Shown here one piece after another: positions 35,001 through 48,628 of a stretch of 64,000 nt of DNA; position 1 is the first letter of the stretch, and each line of letters opens with the position of its first letter. The stretch comes from Panagrolaimus kolymaensis. Taxonomy: Eukaryota; Nematoda; Chromadorea; Rhabditida; Panagrolaimidae. The stretch spans positions 4,092,001 through 4,156,000 of the forward strand of contig JAJQJQ010000007.1 of the NCBI GenBank assembly GCA_028622995.1, read 5' to 3'. The notes beneath the pieces were generated by a model. That model saw only the letters and a program-made list of their open reading frames with translations. It was not told where the DNA came from and searched no databases. The position numbers and the translations under genes were made by a program.

Positions 35001-36994
35001 CCAATGAAATTCCTGAACCAGCAGCTTCTTCATCATCATCACTTGCGGCATCGGTATTTGTTCGATCTGAGACTACGCTCTCTGTTGCAGTTGCAACAAA
35101 ACGAGTTTTCTTTTCAGCTCCTTCGCTTGAAATTTTTTGCTTTCTTCGATGAAGTGAAGTCATAAATTTTTCTTCTGATTCAAGTCCCAATGGAGGTGAA
35201 TCATTTTCAAGGGGGAAAACTAAAACTTCCCATTCATTGAAATCTTTTTCATCATTACTTGATTCACCTCCATCTCTTTCGGGTGTAAAGCTTCTGGGCT
35301 GTGGACTTTGCATTAATTTTTGATGACTTCGGTTAGCTGCGTTTTGAACTCTATCAGCAAAATTTCTTAATCGACCCGATGAGGATGGTCGAGCAATGGG
35401 AGTTCCAGACGCAGATGAAGCTTGACTCGTATCATTTCCCTTCGGCGGAGATTTAGAAACAAATTCATGTGGCATTTTTAACATTGCATCTTTAATTGCT
35501 TTTTTTACTTCTGAATCCGTTATCGATTCAACTGCGGATGAACGAAAGAAAGCAAGAATGGTATTAATTTCAATCAAAGAACCAACACAAGATTGTCTCT
35601 TGTATAATTCTATTCCATTATCATCGCTGAGAACATTTGGAAACATTGATTCAATGGCAAGATTCTCGCTATTTAGAATTGTTTGAATAATATTTGGCAT
35701 GGCTGACTAAAATTTTATATTGATTTATTTTAAAGTTATGAAACATTTAAAACAAACCTGATCAAGATTTCCTAATAAATCAATAAAAAATCCTGGAGGC
35801 TTTTCATATGGTAACAATGCCATTGTATGAATAATTTGACCAACTTGAATCAAATTAAATCTTGCAATATTTCCTATTGGTGTATCAGAAACTATTCCAA
35901 TAGTTTCTGGAGTTGTTATAGCTGGACAAATAAAACAATTAACAACCAAATCAGTACAAATTAATTTTGCTTCAGATTCATTAAATCTTTTTTCCAATAA
36001 AGTAGTATATAGTTTTCGAACCAACCAAGCAAGAGTTGGTGGAAAACAGCTCATTGATTGTTGGAGTGAAACTACGAATTTATTAACAATCGTTGTTAAT
36101 CTTCCAGCAACCATTTGTCGATATATACCTAATTTTTGTTGATATGAAGCCGAATTTTCATCCATTCCAAATCGCTTTCGTCGCTCTTCAAGGGGAAATC
36201 GAAGAGGAGATTTATTTGGTTCAATATCAAGATAAAGTTCATCTTGAGAAAGTAGCGACATAATTGGTTCATGAAAAGCTGCAGTTAAAAAAACTTTGGC
36301 AGATAAAAGTTGTTCACCAAGTAAGGAATAAAGGCGAGAAAAAGATGTAGTTCCTTTTTGAAGGATTTTGCGAAGATCGGCTGATGGAGAAAGTTGAAGC
36401 TTTATCAAACAAGCGAGTACTGTAAGAACACGCTTTTCATCACTTGGAAATATTCCTGAGCCATAAAGAACATTAAATATTGCACGAGTTAAATCCTCTG
36501 AGGTATAATTATTTAACTAAAATTCTTATACTTAATATATCTAATAATGAAAGAAATTTTTTACATTTAATTTCTCAGAATGAAGCAAGAACTCAGCAAC
36601 AGCTGATGGAGAATCTAAAAGCAATATAAATATTTCAGAAATGGTGCTTGTGTGATGGCCACATCGTCTATAGGCTTCGAGAAAAGCCACTGAATCCAAT
36701 TTTGCCAAAAGGCTGCAACAATTATCAGGTCCAACGGCGCTATGAGATTTAATCAAGCGTCGAAGAAATAACTAAAAATATATATGATACAAATATTCAA
36801 ACATGGAGTTTTAAACTCACTTGTTCTTGCTCACACCTCCAAGTTAATTTACTCAAATCGCAAATTTCGGCGTCAAGTTCTGAATTTAAATTTTGCAAAG
36901 TTGTTAGTTCACTTGAAGTTAAAAGCTTTTCTGATCTTAGCCTTTCACAAAGTGAAATCAAACCATCTGATGAATTTCCTATACCAAGATCCAT
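32081..36994 (-). CDS. rme-6: RasGAP and VPS9 domain protein, RME-6/GAPVD1 family
   Basis: Eight exons: 36994-36821, 36771-36565, 36516-35758, 35706-34019, 33971-33093, 33035-32786, 32735-32545 and 32492-32081 (1,519 aa; human GAPVD1 is of similar size). The N-terminal about 400 residues are the RasGAP-like domain ([38 protein letters not shown]). The middle 500 or so are Ser/Pro/Asp-rich and disordered, with Q and P tracts. The C-terminal VPS9 domain reads [70 protein letters not shown], including the conserved acidic and Tyr/Asn positions of Rab5 exchange factors. In C. elegans RME-6 activates RAB-5 on clathrin-coated vesicles. The DPKG-VRKLL joint across the 33093/33035 splice confirms the frame. 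The gene looks intact. Confidence 0.92.
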
Positions 36995-38049
36995 AATTTT
37001 ATAGAAACTTTCAAAAATTAACCAATTTTTTTAGTTCAAAATAAACAATAAAATAGCTTTGAAAAGGGTCATATAAATTCAGCGTAGAACGACGACGATC
37101 AACCCTTTTTGTTGCAAAAAAAAAAAATAAACCAAAGAAATGAATGAAAGCACGCGAACGCAAGTGGAAAGACACACACACATAATTTTTGAGGACGCAC
37201 ACATTTTTGGGTTTTTTTTTAATAAATGAAAAGGAGAGAAAGACGACGAACAACATTCACACTTCGATAAACCCACGAAATAACTATTAATTAGAATACA
37301 TAATTGAGGTAATGGTATTTTGAATGAACTAAAACGGAAAACCGAATAATATCTGATTCAGTTTTTAAAAAGCAAAAAAATATATGCAAGAAAGTTTTGA
37401 ACCCATTTAAAAAATGGAATTCGAAAGTATGCCTCATGGTTTACAACTTTATTTTGGAGGTTGGCAAATTTTTGGTATTGTTTAATAGCCAATCCAATAA
37501 AATAAAATTATTTCAAAAAAATTCACTGAAATAAAATATGCGAGTGTTTAAAATAAAGAAAATTTTAAAAATTTTAATTCTATGACGAAGCTTCAAAACA
37601 GTAATGTTTAAATATGAAATTTAACTGATCGATTGAATAGATAGGCTCAGGATTCAAAGTAAAATATGTTTGCATTTTTCTTTATATAATTGCTCAACTT
37701 TTAAACACTTTGTTAATCGTTATAGAGAGATTATGATTATACTTTATTTTTGCTCATATATAAGCTACCTATTCTTTTGTTATAAAAAACCAAAATGTAA
37801 CAGTGAAATAAAAAAAAGTATAGGGAATAAATTAGGTAAAAATAAAAGCAAAAGTAGCTAAAGAACACACCGGAAAATTGGTAATAACAAAAATATTATT
37901 AGTTTAAATCCTGTTTTTTTTAAAACAAAAAATACAAAAAAAGCTTTGTAGAAGATATTTTTAAAATAACTGTAAATGAAAAAGTGAATGGATAAATATG
38001 AGGTTCTTTATTTGTTTGAAATTCAAATTTTTATAATTGTAAAAACAAA
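36995..38049. other. Intergenic region, no gene recognised
   Basis: About 1.05 kb. GC-richer, CGACG-containing sequence at 37080-37260 is probably the RME-6 promoter. The remainder is A/T rich with only short, unsupported open frames. Confidence 0.4.
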
Positions 38050-40032
38050 TTACAATTCTTTTTTGATACCATTGCTTTCTTCAAATGTGCTTCCCACTGG
38101 CTTCCCAAAAACTGGATCTATCAAAGTTTGTTTTTTGATGGTTGGATGGTCATTAGAAGTTTCTTTAGATTTTGGTTTTCTTTCAGGTGGTAAAACCTTG
38201 GGAAGGGCAAAAATGCCAAGTAAACAAAATATGTGGAGAATAAAATAAGTTTGTCTGAAAATTAATATCGTTTAAAATTAAAAGTTTTGAACAATAAGTC
38301 AATTGGTATATAATTTAGGCCAAAAACTTACTTATAAATTTGTAAGCCAGGATATAAATGCAATGTAACAAAAGGAAAGGTTGTATAAGCAAGAGCAAAT
38401 TTTGTGGCAAAGAAAGTAAGAACATCATAAAATCTTCGAGAAATTGCAGATCCTTGGAATCTCCATCGCAAACAACGTCGAATAATTCTTGCGGAAACCG
38501 TAACTAAAGCTCCAGTAAGAAAGGTGAGATAATATCCTGCAAGTAATATAAATTTAATATCGTTTAAAATGCGTGCATCAGAGCTTTGTAAGCATTACAA
38601 TTTTTTAAAGCTATCAACTTACCAAAGAAGAATCCATGCCAAAGAGCTGATAATAAATAAGTTGATACAGTTCTCATTTTTTTAGGCACACGATCAAAGG
38701 CACAACGACGAAGCCAATGCATGGTTGTAATATTCCAACCATCGAGGGTGTCTTTGAATGATAAAGCCATCTAAAATTAAAAATCAACCAAATGGGGAGA
38801 ATGAAAAAGGCAATAATTTACTTCAACTTTGTAAGGATCAACATTAGTTACTAAATCCCATTTGGCTTTGCCATTTTCATTGAATCCATTAAAACCAAAT
38901 CCAGATAAATTACATACAGCATCAGCGAGAGTCCAAGCAAAGTAATACTGAAAAATCGTCGCAAAATTTTTTCCGCTTTTCGGATTTGCAAACTTACTTG
39001 AACCCTTTGAATGAATATAATAAAGAACCAGAAGAATGCCCATTCAATAGTTGCCATTGACGAATATTTCTCTGCGATAATATGTGGATCAGTGTAAGGT
39101 CCAACATACAAAATGAAAACCAAACAACAAAGAGCAAATGAAACTTTTCCAATGGCTGCCTTCCATGGAGTTGCGACTCGTTTTCCATTAATCATAAGAT
39201 TTTCACCCGATACAAATTTAACGAAATCAGTGTAAAAGCAAAGTGGTCCAGTAAGAACCGTTTGAAAACAGAAGCAATATGAGAAATATTCAAGTAATTC
39301 AGGTACGGCTCTAAACCAAATAATTTGTTATGAGGAAATATATATTCTGTAGGGTTAATTTACCTAATAGCTTCACGCTTTTGAATTTCGTTTAGTTCTT
39401 CGGGTTTTTTTACGCGACCATCGTGTAATGAAAACGCTAATGTTGTGGTCTTTTGAACTAATACCATCATAGGCCCGGTTACATCTATATAATAACTGCA
39501 ATAATTGAAATTTTATTCTTGAATTTAATCTTCATTTTAAACTTACTTTGTTAAAACATACCATCGATACCAATGAATAAAAATTAAATATCCCATTGAA
39601 AATAAAAATACAACTCTAAAAAAAGTGTGAATGGAATATATACTATATAAACCACAATCAGAAGAAAAAAATTTACTTATGGACATATTTAACAGGAGAA
39701 TATTTTAATAAAGCATAACAAACTCCAATGACTCCTAATAAATGCTTTACAGCCATGCCATAACAAAAATAACATAGTGAAATACCAATAATACATGGAA
39801 AAGCTAATCGAATATTTCTTGATGTTGTTTCGGGTGGGAATAATTTATAATATACAACTGCACTAATAAGTGATAAAAATTGACAAAATACAAGATTCAC
39901 CTAAAATTTTAAGCTCTTTAAACATGAAAAGAAAATGAATGAATAATAAACCTTATCAACTTCGACACCAAGATTTTCTGCAAGAGGTTCCAAAAGTTTT
40001 GAACCATCATAAAATGTATGGACTCCTGGCAT
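38050..40032 (-). CDS. MBOAT lysophospholipid acyltransferase
   Basis: Nine exons: 40032-39952, 39900-39677, 39615-39547, 39495-39364, 39310-38998, 38947-38822, 38770-38623, 38536-38332 and 38254-38050 (500 aa). A multi-pass ER membrane enzyme of the MBOAT family that re-acylates lysophospholipids with fatty acyl-CoA. Diagnostic parts: GFNENGKAKWDLVTN, then SFKDTLDGWNITTMHWLRR, in which the WNI/Asn is a catalytic residue of MBOAT1/2/5-type enzymes, and LLSALWHGFFFG with the invariant catalytic His. There are about ten hydrophobic helices. The tail is hydrophilic (PPERKPKSKETSNDH) with a terminal KKEL, which may serve as an ER retrieval signal. The WNI spacing places it with lysophospholipid acyltransferases rather than hedgehog/Wnt O-acyltransferases; which subclass is uncertain. 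Confidence 0.9.
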
Positions 40033-41201
40033 TTCTAACTAAAGGAAGGTTTGAAGTTAATTTTAATAAATTTATATAATTCAAAAAGAAACGGAATTGA
40101 AACAAAAAAAAGTCCGCAAAAAGTACATTCTTCTTTAATTTTATTATCTTTTTTCTTTCTTTCGTGGTCAAAAATCAATTTGCTTCCGTTATTCGCACAT
40201 TTTTTTTTGTTACAAGAAAGCATCAAAAAATTGAAAAATTATTTCAAGCTTTTAAAAACAAATTTTTTAAAAGCAATGCTAACATTTTTTCAAAGGTTTT
40301 GTTGTAGCTGCATAAAAATACACACGTGAAAACAACTTTAAAACACAAAAAAAATAAAATCGCGTTAAAATCATAAAAAGTTAGTGGGTAAAAAAATATG
40401 GGGTGATTAGAAAGAATTCTTTTATCTGGCCTTTGCCCCTTCTGTCTGAAACTATCTTTATTTAAAGCAAGTGTAATAAATGAACAAAGGACATTCATTC
40501 AACTTATGAAAAAGTTGAAAAAATATTGCAGCATTCTTTGACCAGATTGCAATCATCAAGTAAAAATATGGCCAAGAAAAAAAGGTAAGTCTTTCATTCA
40601 ATCTTCGATTATGATGGCAGCGCAAAAAAAGAGGTTGTTGTTGTTGTGGCACATCCAAAAATATCCCACTCATCATATCTCCCTTTGAGACGAAAAAAAA
40701 TAAATGAAGAAAAAGCACCAGCAAAAAAAATGAGTGGTGAGTAACAGCTCTTTTTTTTTTTAAGCAGCAGCACCATCTAAAAATCCAATGAATATTTTGT
40801 TATTTTCATTTTTTTCTCTCTCTTTCTTTTTTGCTACGTTTGCTTCCTTTGGTTTTCAACGTGATGACTTTTCTCATTTGCTGTTGTTTTTTAATAAAAA
40901 AAAATGTGATTTTGCAACTGTAAAAAGAAACAATGTGACGACGACGACTCAACATTCGAAAGTCAATTTGATGAGTATATACATAAAAATGTTTCAAAAA
41001 TATTTTATCTGGACATTGTTAAAAGATTCCACGGATTAATTTATTATTGCAATAATAGTAAATTTGATTTTTTAAAAATAAATTTTAACAATAAAAGTTA
41101 TTACATTTAATAATAAAATAATTATATTGAGAATCTGAGCACTGAAAAGTCATCATATTTGGTTAAAAATTATAAGGCAATAATTAAATTAAAATTTTTG
41201 G
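40033..41201. other. Intergenic region, no gene recognised
   Basis: About 1.17 kb of A/T-rich sequence with mirrored low-complexity frames. A CGACGACGACTC stretch near 40940 and CTCTCTCTTTC near 40815 are simple repeats. The right-hand 150 bp should be the 3' UTR of the coiled-coil gene that ends at 41202. Confidence 0.4.
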
Positions 41202-44200
41202 CTAAGGCACAGCGGATGCTTTTTTCTTTACAACAACAACAGTTTTCTTTGGTTTATTATTTGATGGTGTTTTAAAATTTTTAGAAGATTTGGAAGCGCC
41301 TTTATCAGTTGCTTCAAGTGATAATGATGGATGAGGAGGTGGAGGAGACGTTGGAATTGGAGGAAGCATTTGTGAAGTATTGTCATTGGTGGTACTTTCA
41401 GCTATGCTTGAATTAAGTTTTTCTTCACTTGGTCGACGCGATCGAGAAAGGCTTCGACGAACTCGATCAACAATTTTAGCACCCATGTTTTTGAACGGGT
41501 TTCTATTTCTCGGAAGCGTGCAATTTGCGATATTGGGGCCAATGGGAAGAGCATTATGAAATCCTGGGCGATCACCTATTTCAATTTGAGACATGCTTGT
41601 TGTATTTCGATTTAATGGAGTTATAGGGCGAAGAGTATTATTTCCAATAACATTGTGCTAAAAATTTATCAAATTAAAAGTTTAAAAAACTTTAAAAGCA
41701 AACCTTTGAATTTCGAGTTTGTTCTGAAGTATCAACGGAACGAGACTTTCTAATCGAAAATAATCCTCTTTTGAAAGTTCTTGGGTCCATTGATTCAAAA
41801 GCTTTTGCAATGTTTCGAACTGATGGTGCCGTACCTTTTGAAAGTTCTTCTCTACGAATTTTATACAAAATGTTTGTTCCAACATTTCGAGAAGCAATCG
41901 AAGGATCTGGATCGTCTTCAGTCCAAGTTCCCGTGCTTCTAGTTTGAATTTGAACGGATGAAGCGCTCATTGATGGTGGAACTGCTTCTGATATGGAATT
42001 ACCACCATATCGATCATATGAAGATGAACGAGCAATGCTTTTTGGAATGTAATGAAGTCGGCCATCTTTATCATATTCAGGTACACGATCTTTATCTAAA
42101 AAAGAGTTTTCTTTGTGTGTGAAACATTAGTTCAAGAAATGATACTTACTAACGACGAAGCTAGGTGGTGGATCAGGATAAAGTCGACGATTGGGTGAAC
42201 TTCCTCTTCCATTGGTTTCAAAAGCCCAAGTGGAATTTGAATCAATACTAAAGGATCTATCTTTGGGTAATGACATTCCAAGGGAATAACTGCTAGGATT
42301 TGTTTGCCGAGAAGCAAGTCTCGAAGATGGTGGATATTGTGTGGATTTGAGTGAAATAGATGATTGAGAAATGAGATCTTGAGTATAATCGAAATCACTG
42401 CTAATATCATTGGAAGTAAAATTTCGAGAATCTTCTTCGCGTATTGTATTTAATTGAGAAATAACCGAAGCTACAACTCCATCATTTTCAAGTTTAGCCT
42501 TTTCTGGAAGTCCATAAAGTTGATCAGCAACTGCAGCAATTTTATATTTTCTTGTAAGTTTTTGTACTTCAGCTTGTTGAACTATTTGTAGCAATCGTTC
42601 TTGATCAGCTTGAAGAACTTCCCGAGCATTGGTTTGCATTTCTTTAGCTTGCATCAAATTTTTTTGATCAATTTCTAACATTTTTATTTGTTCTCTCAAT
42701 TCTCTCATAATTTTTTCTGATTCATATTGTTTATGAGCCATTTCGCTTTGAGCTTCTTTTACTTTTTTGTTTAATCGATCAACTTCAGAAGCATAAAGTT
42801 TTTGATATTCTGCATATTGTTTTTGAACCGATTCAGCCGCTTTTAACGCATCTTCTGTAATCCTCCTTTCATCATTGCTATTTTCGGTTGAGGGCGAAAT
42901 TTTATTGAAATGATTCTTTTCAATTTTCCAAAGCTTTTTATCAGCTTTATGCGCATCTTTGCTAAAGGAAAGTTCCACTGTAAGTCGATGGACTTCAGCT
43001 TCAAGTTCTTGAACTCTTTTTTCTGCTTGTTGAGCTCGTTGACTGGCATCATTGATCTTTTTGGTTTGCTCTGCGACAAATTTTTGTTCTTCTTCAATTC
43101 GCTTTTCATAATTAGCTACTGCTTCTCGATGATGATCTCTTTCACGACGGGTTTGAACCAACTGTGAATGTAAACTTTTATTTGTGGTTTCCATAATATT
43201 CATTCGTGATGCAAACTTTTGTTGTAATGCATCAATTTCAACAATTTTGACCTAAAATTTTATTTTGTTTTATTCGATAATTGTTAATATCATACCTTAT
43301 CATCTTGGCGAACTTTATGTAATAACGTTTCCTTCTCCCTTTCGAATGATATTTTCTTTCTTAAAGCTTCCGATTCTAATTCTTCTTTGCAAATTCTTAA
43401 ATCCACAACTTTTGCTTCAAGTTCATCAATTCTTTTATCGGCAGCATGAAGTTTAGCTTTTAATTCGGGAACTCCTTCGCCATTAACTCGAGTAACTTTG
43501 TAACTAAGGGTTTGAACGGGAATTATTACACCTTCATAGCCTAGAAATGGGAAAATGCAGAGGGTTACTATATTCTAAAATTCCCTCACCTTCATTGGAA
43601 TCCGTTTTACTTCCAATTCTTTCACGTAATTCTTTCATTTCCTTTTCAAGTCTCTGCCTCTCTTCATTCCACATTATTTCACGTCTTTGATGGCTATTAC
43701 GAAGTTTTTCTAAATTTTTTATTTTCTTTCTAATCTTTCTAATTCCTAGATAAGCTAACCTAAATCCGCTACAGCTTCATCCGTTCTTTTCTTTAATACT
43801 GCGGTATCTGATTTAATTCGAAGTCGATCGGCATCAAATTTAGATTTTTCTTGATCAAATAACTTTTCAAGCTTTTTATATTTTATTTCCCATTCTCTCA
43901 AAGCATGTTGCTCTTTTTCAAGATTTTGTAGAGCCTTTTGCTTTTCTTCTAAATCTATTTGTATTTTTATGAGCCGATTTCTTTCTTCATCTAATGCTCG
44001 CTTTTTCTCATTCAATTGAGCATTAATGGATTCTGTTAAATGAATTTGTTCATCAAGTTTCTTTTGTACCGCATCCAAATTTGTATCCAGGGCATGAATC
44101 TATAATATATTTTTTAAATTATTATTTTCCTACTATTAGCAAACCTGAGAACGATAACCATGAGTTTGTTTTTCAATTTCTCGACTCCAACGGTCTTCAG

Positions 44201-47200
44201 TTTGTAAAACTTGGTTAGTTAATTCTTTATTTTTCTTTTTATAAAACACAATTTCATCTTTCATTGAATCAATGGTGTTTGATTTTTCTTCACAAAGTTC
44301 ACAAACTTTGTTGTTTGTATAAACGATGGAATCCCTTTCGGGTGTTTCATGCTTTTTAATATAATTTGGATTTGATGCTTTATAAGCTTCAAAAACATCT
44401 TTAACTCCTTTAAGTTCAGATAAAACATTTGCCAGTTCAGCAACAATGGCGGCGCTGTTATCGAGGGTTAAAGAACGCCGGCGTTGATCCTTAAAATTTA
44501 AAGTTTTTATAACTTATAAAAATTGTTAAGAGCTATCGCACTTTTTGTCCATTCGAATCAATTTTATCAACTTGTTTAGAAATTCTATTGGTTTGAGCTT
44601 CGATGGACGCCAAAACAATGCAACAATGTTCAACTTCATCTGCAGTTGGCGGAGAGTTGCTCTTTTCTAATTTTTTCTCATATACTTTATTTGATTTTTC
44701 TTCACTCAATTGCTTTTCTAGTATTTCGCAACGTTGTTTTAATGAATCCTGAAATTTATATCAAATTATTGAAGAAAGTTTAAAATTTTAATTTTTAACA
44801 TTTAAATATTAATCGCCAAAGTATTATTAAAATGTTTTTAAAAACTTACGGCATATTTAATTTGTTCTGTATTTGATTCTTTTAAAGCTTTTTTATGAAG
44901 GGCGTTGCACCGATCATTGGCTAATAAAAGTTGATTTTGAAGAAGTTCAACTTTTGTTGCCATTGCAATAAGCTTTTGATTATCAGATTTGGCTATCATT
45001 GATTTGTATTCCGCAATTTCTATTTCCAACTCCTTTCTTTTTTCTTGTTCATTACGTAACTCAACTTGAAGGCCTACAAAAATGTTTTGTGAATGAATAA
45101 TGTAATCTAATTCTCTTACTTTTTTCTTTACCAATCACGGGTGAACTGGGAGCGCTTGCAATTTTTAATGAGCCTGCAAATTCCATATTTGTTTGTTTTT
45201 TGAGTTGAAGGGTAAGTTCAGAGTTTTTCTTTTCAAGCTCATGAATGGTTGCCATCAAACGGCCCAAATCTTTTTCAAGTTCAGCGTTCAATTGGAAACC
45301 ATTTTCACCTCCTTTTTCTTGCAACCTCTTTGCTAAATCAATTTCCATTTCAAGCATTCTAAAATTAACACAAGGTTAAAATTTACTTTTAATTTTATCT
45401 TAAACACTAAAGCTTTTAACAAACAAAAAATTGATGGGAAGGAAAACGAAACAAGTTTTTGTATTGAAATCTGCTGATCATTTCATTACTGTAACGACAG
45501 CGATTTAAAAAAATGTATTTTTAAATTGAATATTGGGAATTAAGTAAATACAATAGGTTTACAATCACCAACTAAAAAACAAAATGAAAAAAAACCAGGA
45601 CTTTTTGGTGAGGGCGATATTTTTCTTTTCCAAATTATCACATTTTGTTTGAAGTTGATCAAGCTCTGTTGCAGCCATTTCAAGTTGAAGTTCAGTTTGT
45701 CCTTCGCTAAAAAATAATAAAAAATAATAAAATTACGATAAATAATAATAAATTATTAAGTAATAATAATAGGCGAAAATCCACAAAAACAAAAATAAAC
45801 GAGGAGCTTTTTTCATGAAACACGGAACGAACCTTGCAGAACGGGTCATTGGAGGTCGACGTTGATTTGTTCGACCAACAGTTTCAGTTATTTTTACAAG
45901 CTTTTGAAGCAATTCTTCATTTTCATTTTCAAGTTCAGTTAATTTATTTCGAGATCTTTTTAAATCTTCTTCTGTGAAACGAAGCTGCTCGCGAAGATCA
46001 TTTTCACGTTCCAACACATCTCTAAGCTCTTTTCTGAGTTCATCGGCTGGCAAATCCACAGCTTCCACAATTTCTTGTGAATGCCTTTTAGCGGCTTGGT
46101 CAGCTTTATTTCGAGTTTCTCTCCATTTATTTTGTGTTTGAAGTTCTCGACATTTTTCTTTATAATAAAATACTTCATCTTCCAATTTGCATCTTTTTTC
46201 TTCCGCCGCTTCAAGTTCATTATGAAGCCGAACGGAAACTTCTTTAGCTATTCTGAGCTCTGATTCAAGTTCCCTTTGTCTTGAATAATCTCCTCCCATT
46301 CCCGGATCAACACCTTTAGTAAGTTCTTTAAGTTTAGAATTAGCATGATCTCGTTCAGCTTCCATAGTATCTCTCATCCTCTCTGCTTTTCGAAGTTTAA
46401 ATTGAAGCACACGACAATTTTTTGCATTTTGTTCTAATTCTCTTTGAAGTTCACGGAATTCTTCTATTTCTTCTTCACGATATTGATCTTGCATTTCTTC
46501 AATTTCTTGTTGCAAATCTCGAATATCTGATTTTAAATTTTCATTTTCAACCATTAATTCTTCGCACAGGCTTTCAGTTTCTTTTAATTTATAATCCAAA
46601 TCACTGTTACCATTGTAGTTACCATTATGAATGGGGGCTTGAATTTCACGTAACTCACATTTTAATACTGTATTTTCGTCACGATAATCTTGAATAATAT
46701 TTTCTGCTTCTGCGAGTCTTTCTTTCAACTCTTGAACTAAGGTTATTTCTTTAGCATCTTTTGGTTCATGTTTGGATCTAAGCCTGTGCTTTTCTTCTTT
46801 TAGTTTACTATTCTCTTCTTTTAATTTTCTATTTTCAATCCGTAAATGATCATTTGTCTAAAAAATATTATTAAATTTTATTAAACTTTAAATGATTTTC
46901 ATGGGATACAACTTTTGATTACTATAAAAATACGCGTGTTTATATTATTATAACTGCCCAAAAATAAGCTTTTTTTTAATTAAAAAAATAACTTACACAT
47001 TCAAATTCAGTTGGGGTTAAAGCTCGTTCATCATCATTCCCAAATGAATCACCACTGCATGCAGTTATCATCGACTTTGTGTCATTGATTGATGTAATAC
47101 TCTCAAGGGATTTAGCACTTGACATCCCTTTAGAATTTGCTGATTTAAAGGATGCCATCGACATGGTATCACTTGAATCTGGCACTAAAATTTCTTTATT

Positions 47201-48628
47201 ATGCTTATCTTATACATATTAATAAATGTACCATCATTATCAGGGCCTTCATCAGGATTTTGATTTTTGTCTCTCCATGATTTCCGCTTTTCTTTCTTTG
47301 CTAAAATTGCATTTGCAACCGCTCCACTCGTGGATGTTGTATTTGCTCCTAATGGTATATCATCTGAAGTAGGACTTTGACCAATGGCCGATGCAACTGA
47401 TACTGGTCGACGAGGTCTTCCATTCGACGTTGTTGTCGTCGAGGATGTTGCTTGTGTTGCAGCAGTAGATGCTTGTATTGAATGATTGGAATTATTATTA
47501 TCATCATGTTTAGATTTTAAGCGAAAACATTTTTTACATCGATCACGGAGATAATTCTAAGAATTTTGATTAGTGGTTTTAGAGCTATGACATAGTAAAA
47601 ATCTAATTACCTGCGGCTCGAACCCACTACAATTCCCATCGGGCATTGCCGTGGATGAACGGCCTACTAAAAATATTTTTTGAAAATGTATAAGTTTTTT
47701 CATTAAATTTTAAAAAATAAAAAAGCAAACAAAAGCAATAAATAATTATAAATATATATGGCCATTAAAATCTAAACAAGGTTCCCATGATTAAAGACTT
47801 TTTTATTTCACTTTTTTTTCTCCTCCTCGTTTTTTTTGCTTGCTTATATTTTTTTTGTGTTTACTTTAAGCTTCGCCTCAATTCTTTATTATATTTTTTA
47901 ACTATAGGATATAGCTCAGTTGAACCAATGAAGTTTTTTTTCTTCTTATTTTTTCTTCACCTTATTGTTGTTGTTGAATGGAGGAAAAAAGAAAGCAAAG
48001 AGATGACGAGAAACAAAAAAAGAGCTATTAAATGCACAAAGAAAAATATCTCAGGATAAATTTAAAAAAAAAACTTCCATATTTGACAGTTGATGGAAGA
48101 AGCTGGTTTCAATTAGACAAAAAAATCTGTAACGTTTATAATTTGACAATAATTTTTTAATGGTTACTAAATTAAAACAAAAAAGGCTACTATATATATT
48201 TATTGTAATCAAAGAAAGATTTAAGTTACTACAGGCAGTTATATGGTACCTATAATCCATGCTTTACTAAATGTGGAAAATTCAAAGTTTTGACCTTATA
48301 GAAAATCAGCTGAAACAAGAAATAAAAACATAAAATTTAAAAGCCACCAATAACTATGCAATAAAACTATTGCTGCAAGTGAGAGAACAAAAACACATCT
48401 GGTTTGAATGTAACCACAAGAACAAAAAATATCCCTAATCAATTTCAATTTTTTGTTTGATGAAAAAAAATCATTGAAAGATCGAGAAAAAAACAACGAA
48501 AAATAAGTAGATATAAAGAACTCACGCCATCGTTTTAATTGAAGTGATCCCCGATACCAATAACTACTGTTGGTGGATGATAAATAATTGGCGTTTGAAT
48601 CATGATGACGAGAAGGTGAAATCATCAT
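41202..48628 (-). CDS. Large coiled-coil protein, MTCL/SOGA-like
   Basis: Sixteen exons: 48628-48526, 47666-47611, 47556-47232, 47184-46997, 46857-45833, 45706-45602, 45358-45132, 45073-44850, 44748-44542, 44489-44145, 44099-43760, 43709-43590, 43540-43296, 43251-42150, 42095-41704 and 41657-41202 (1,819 aa, phases all consistent). The N-terminal about 220 residues are Ser/Thr-rich and include a Cys pair, RDRCKKCFRLKS. About 1,100 residues of coiled coil follow. The segment EEIEEFRELQRELEQNAKNC with RVLQFKLRKAERMRD is the landmark of the MTCL1/SOGA family, which crosslinks microtubules and supports cell polarity. The C-terminal part is disordered and basic (DRVRRSLSRSRRPSEEK, ending VVVKKKASAVP) and could bind microtubules. 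A first intron of 859 nt precedes the second exon. Family placement rests on one strong segment, so orthology is probable rather than certain. Confidence 0.75.

Noticed and set aside
34163..35165. Plus-strand open frames opposite the RME-6 middle region
   Set aside because: They are shadows of the Ser/Asp-rich minus-strand exon, which is supported by frame continuity into the RasGAP and VPS9 domains.
47600..47660. GGCTCGAACCCACTAC looked like a tRNA T-arm
   Set aside because: No acceptor stem or A-box at the right distance; it is exon 2 of the MTCL-like gene.
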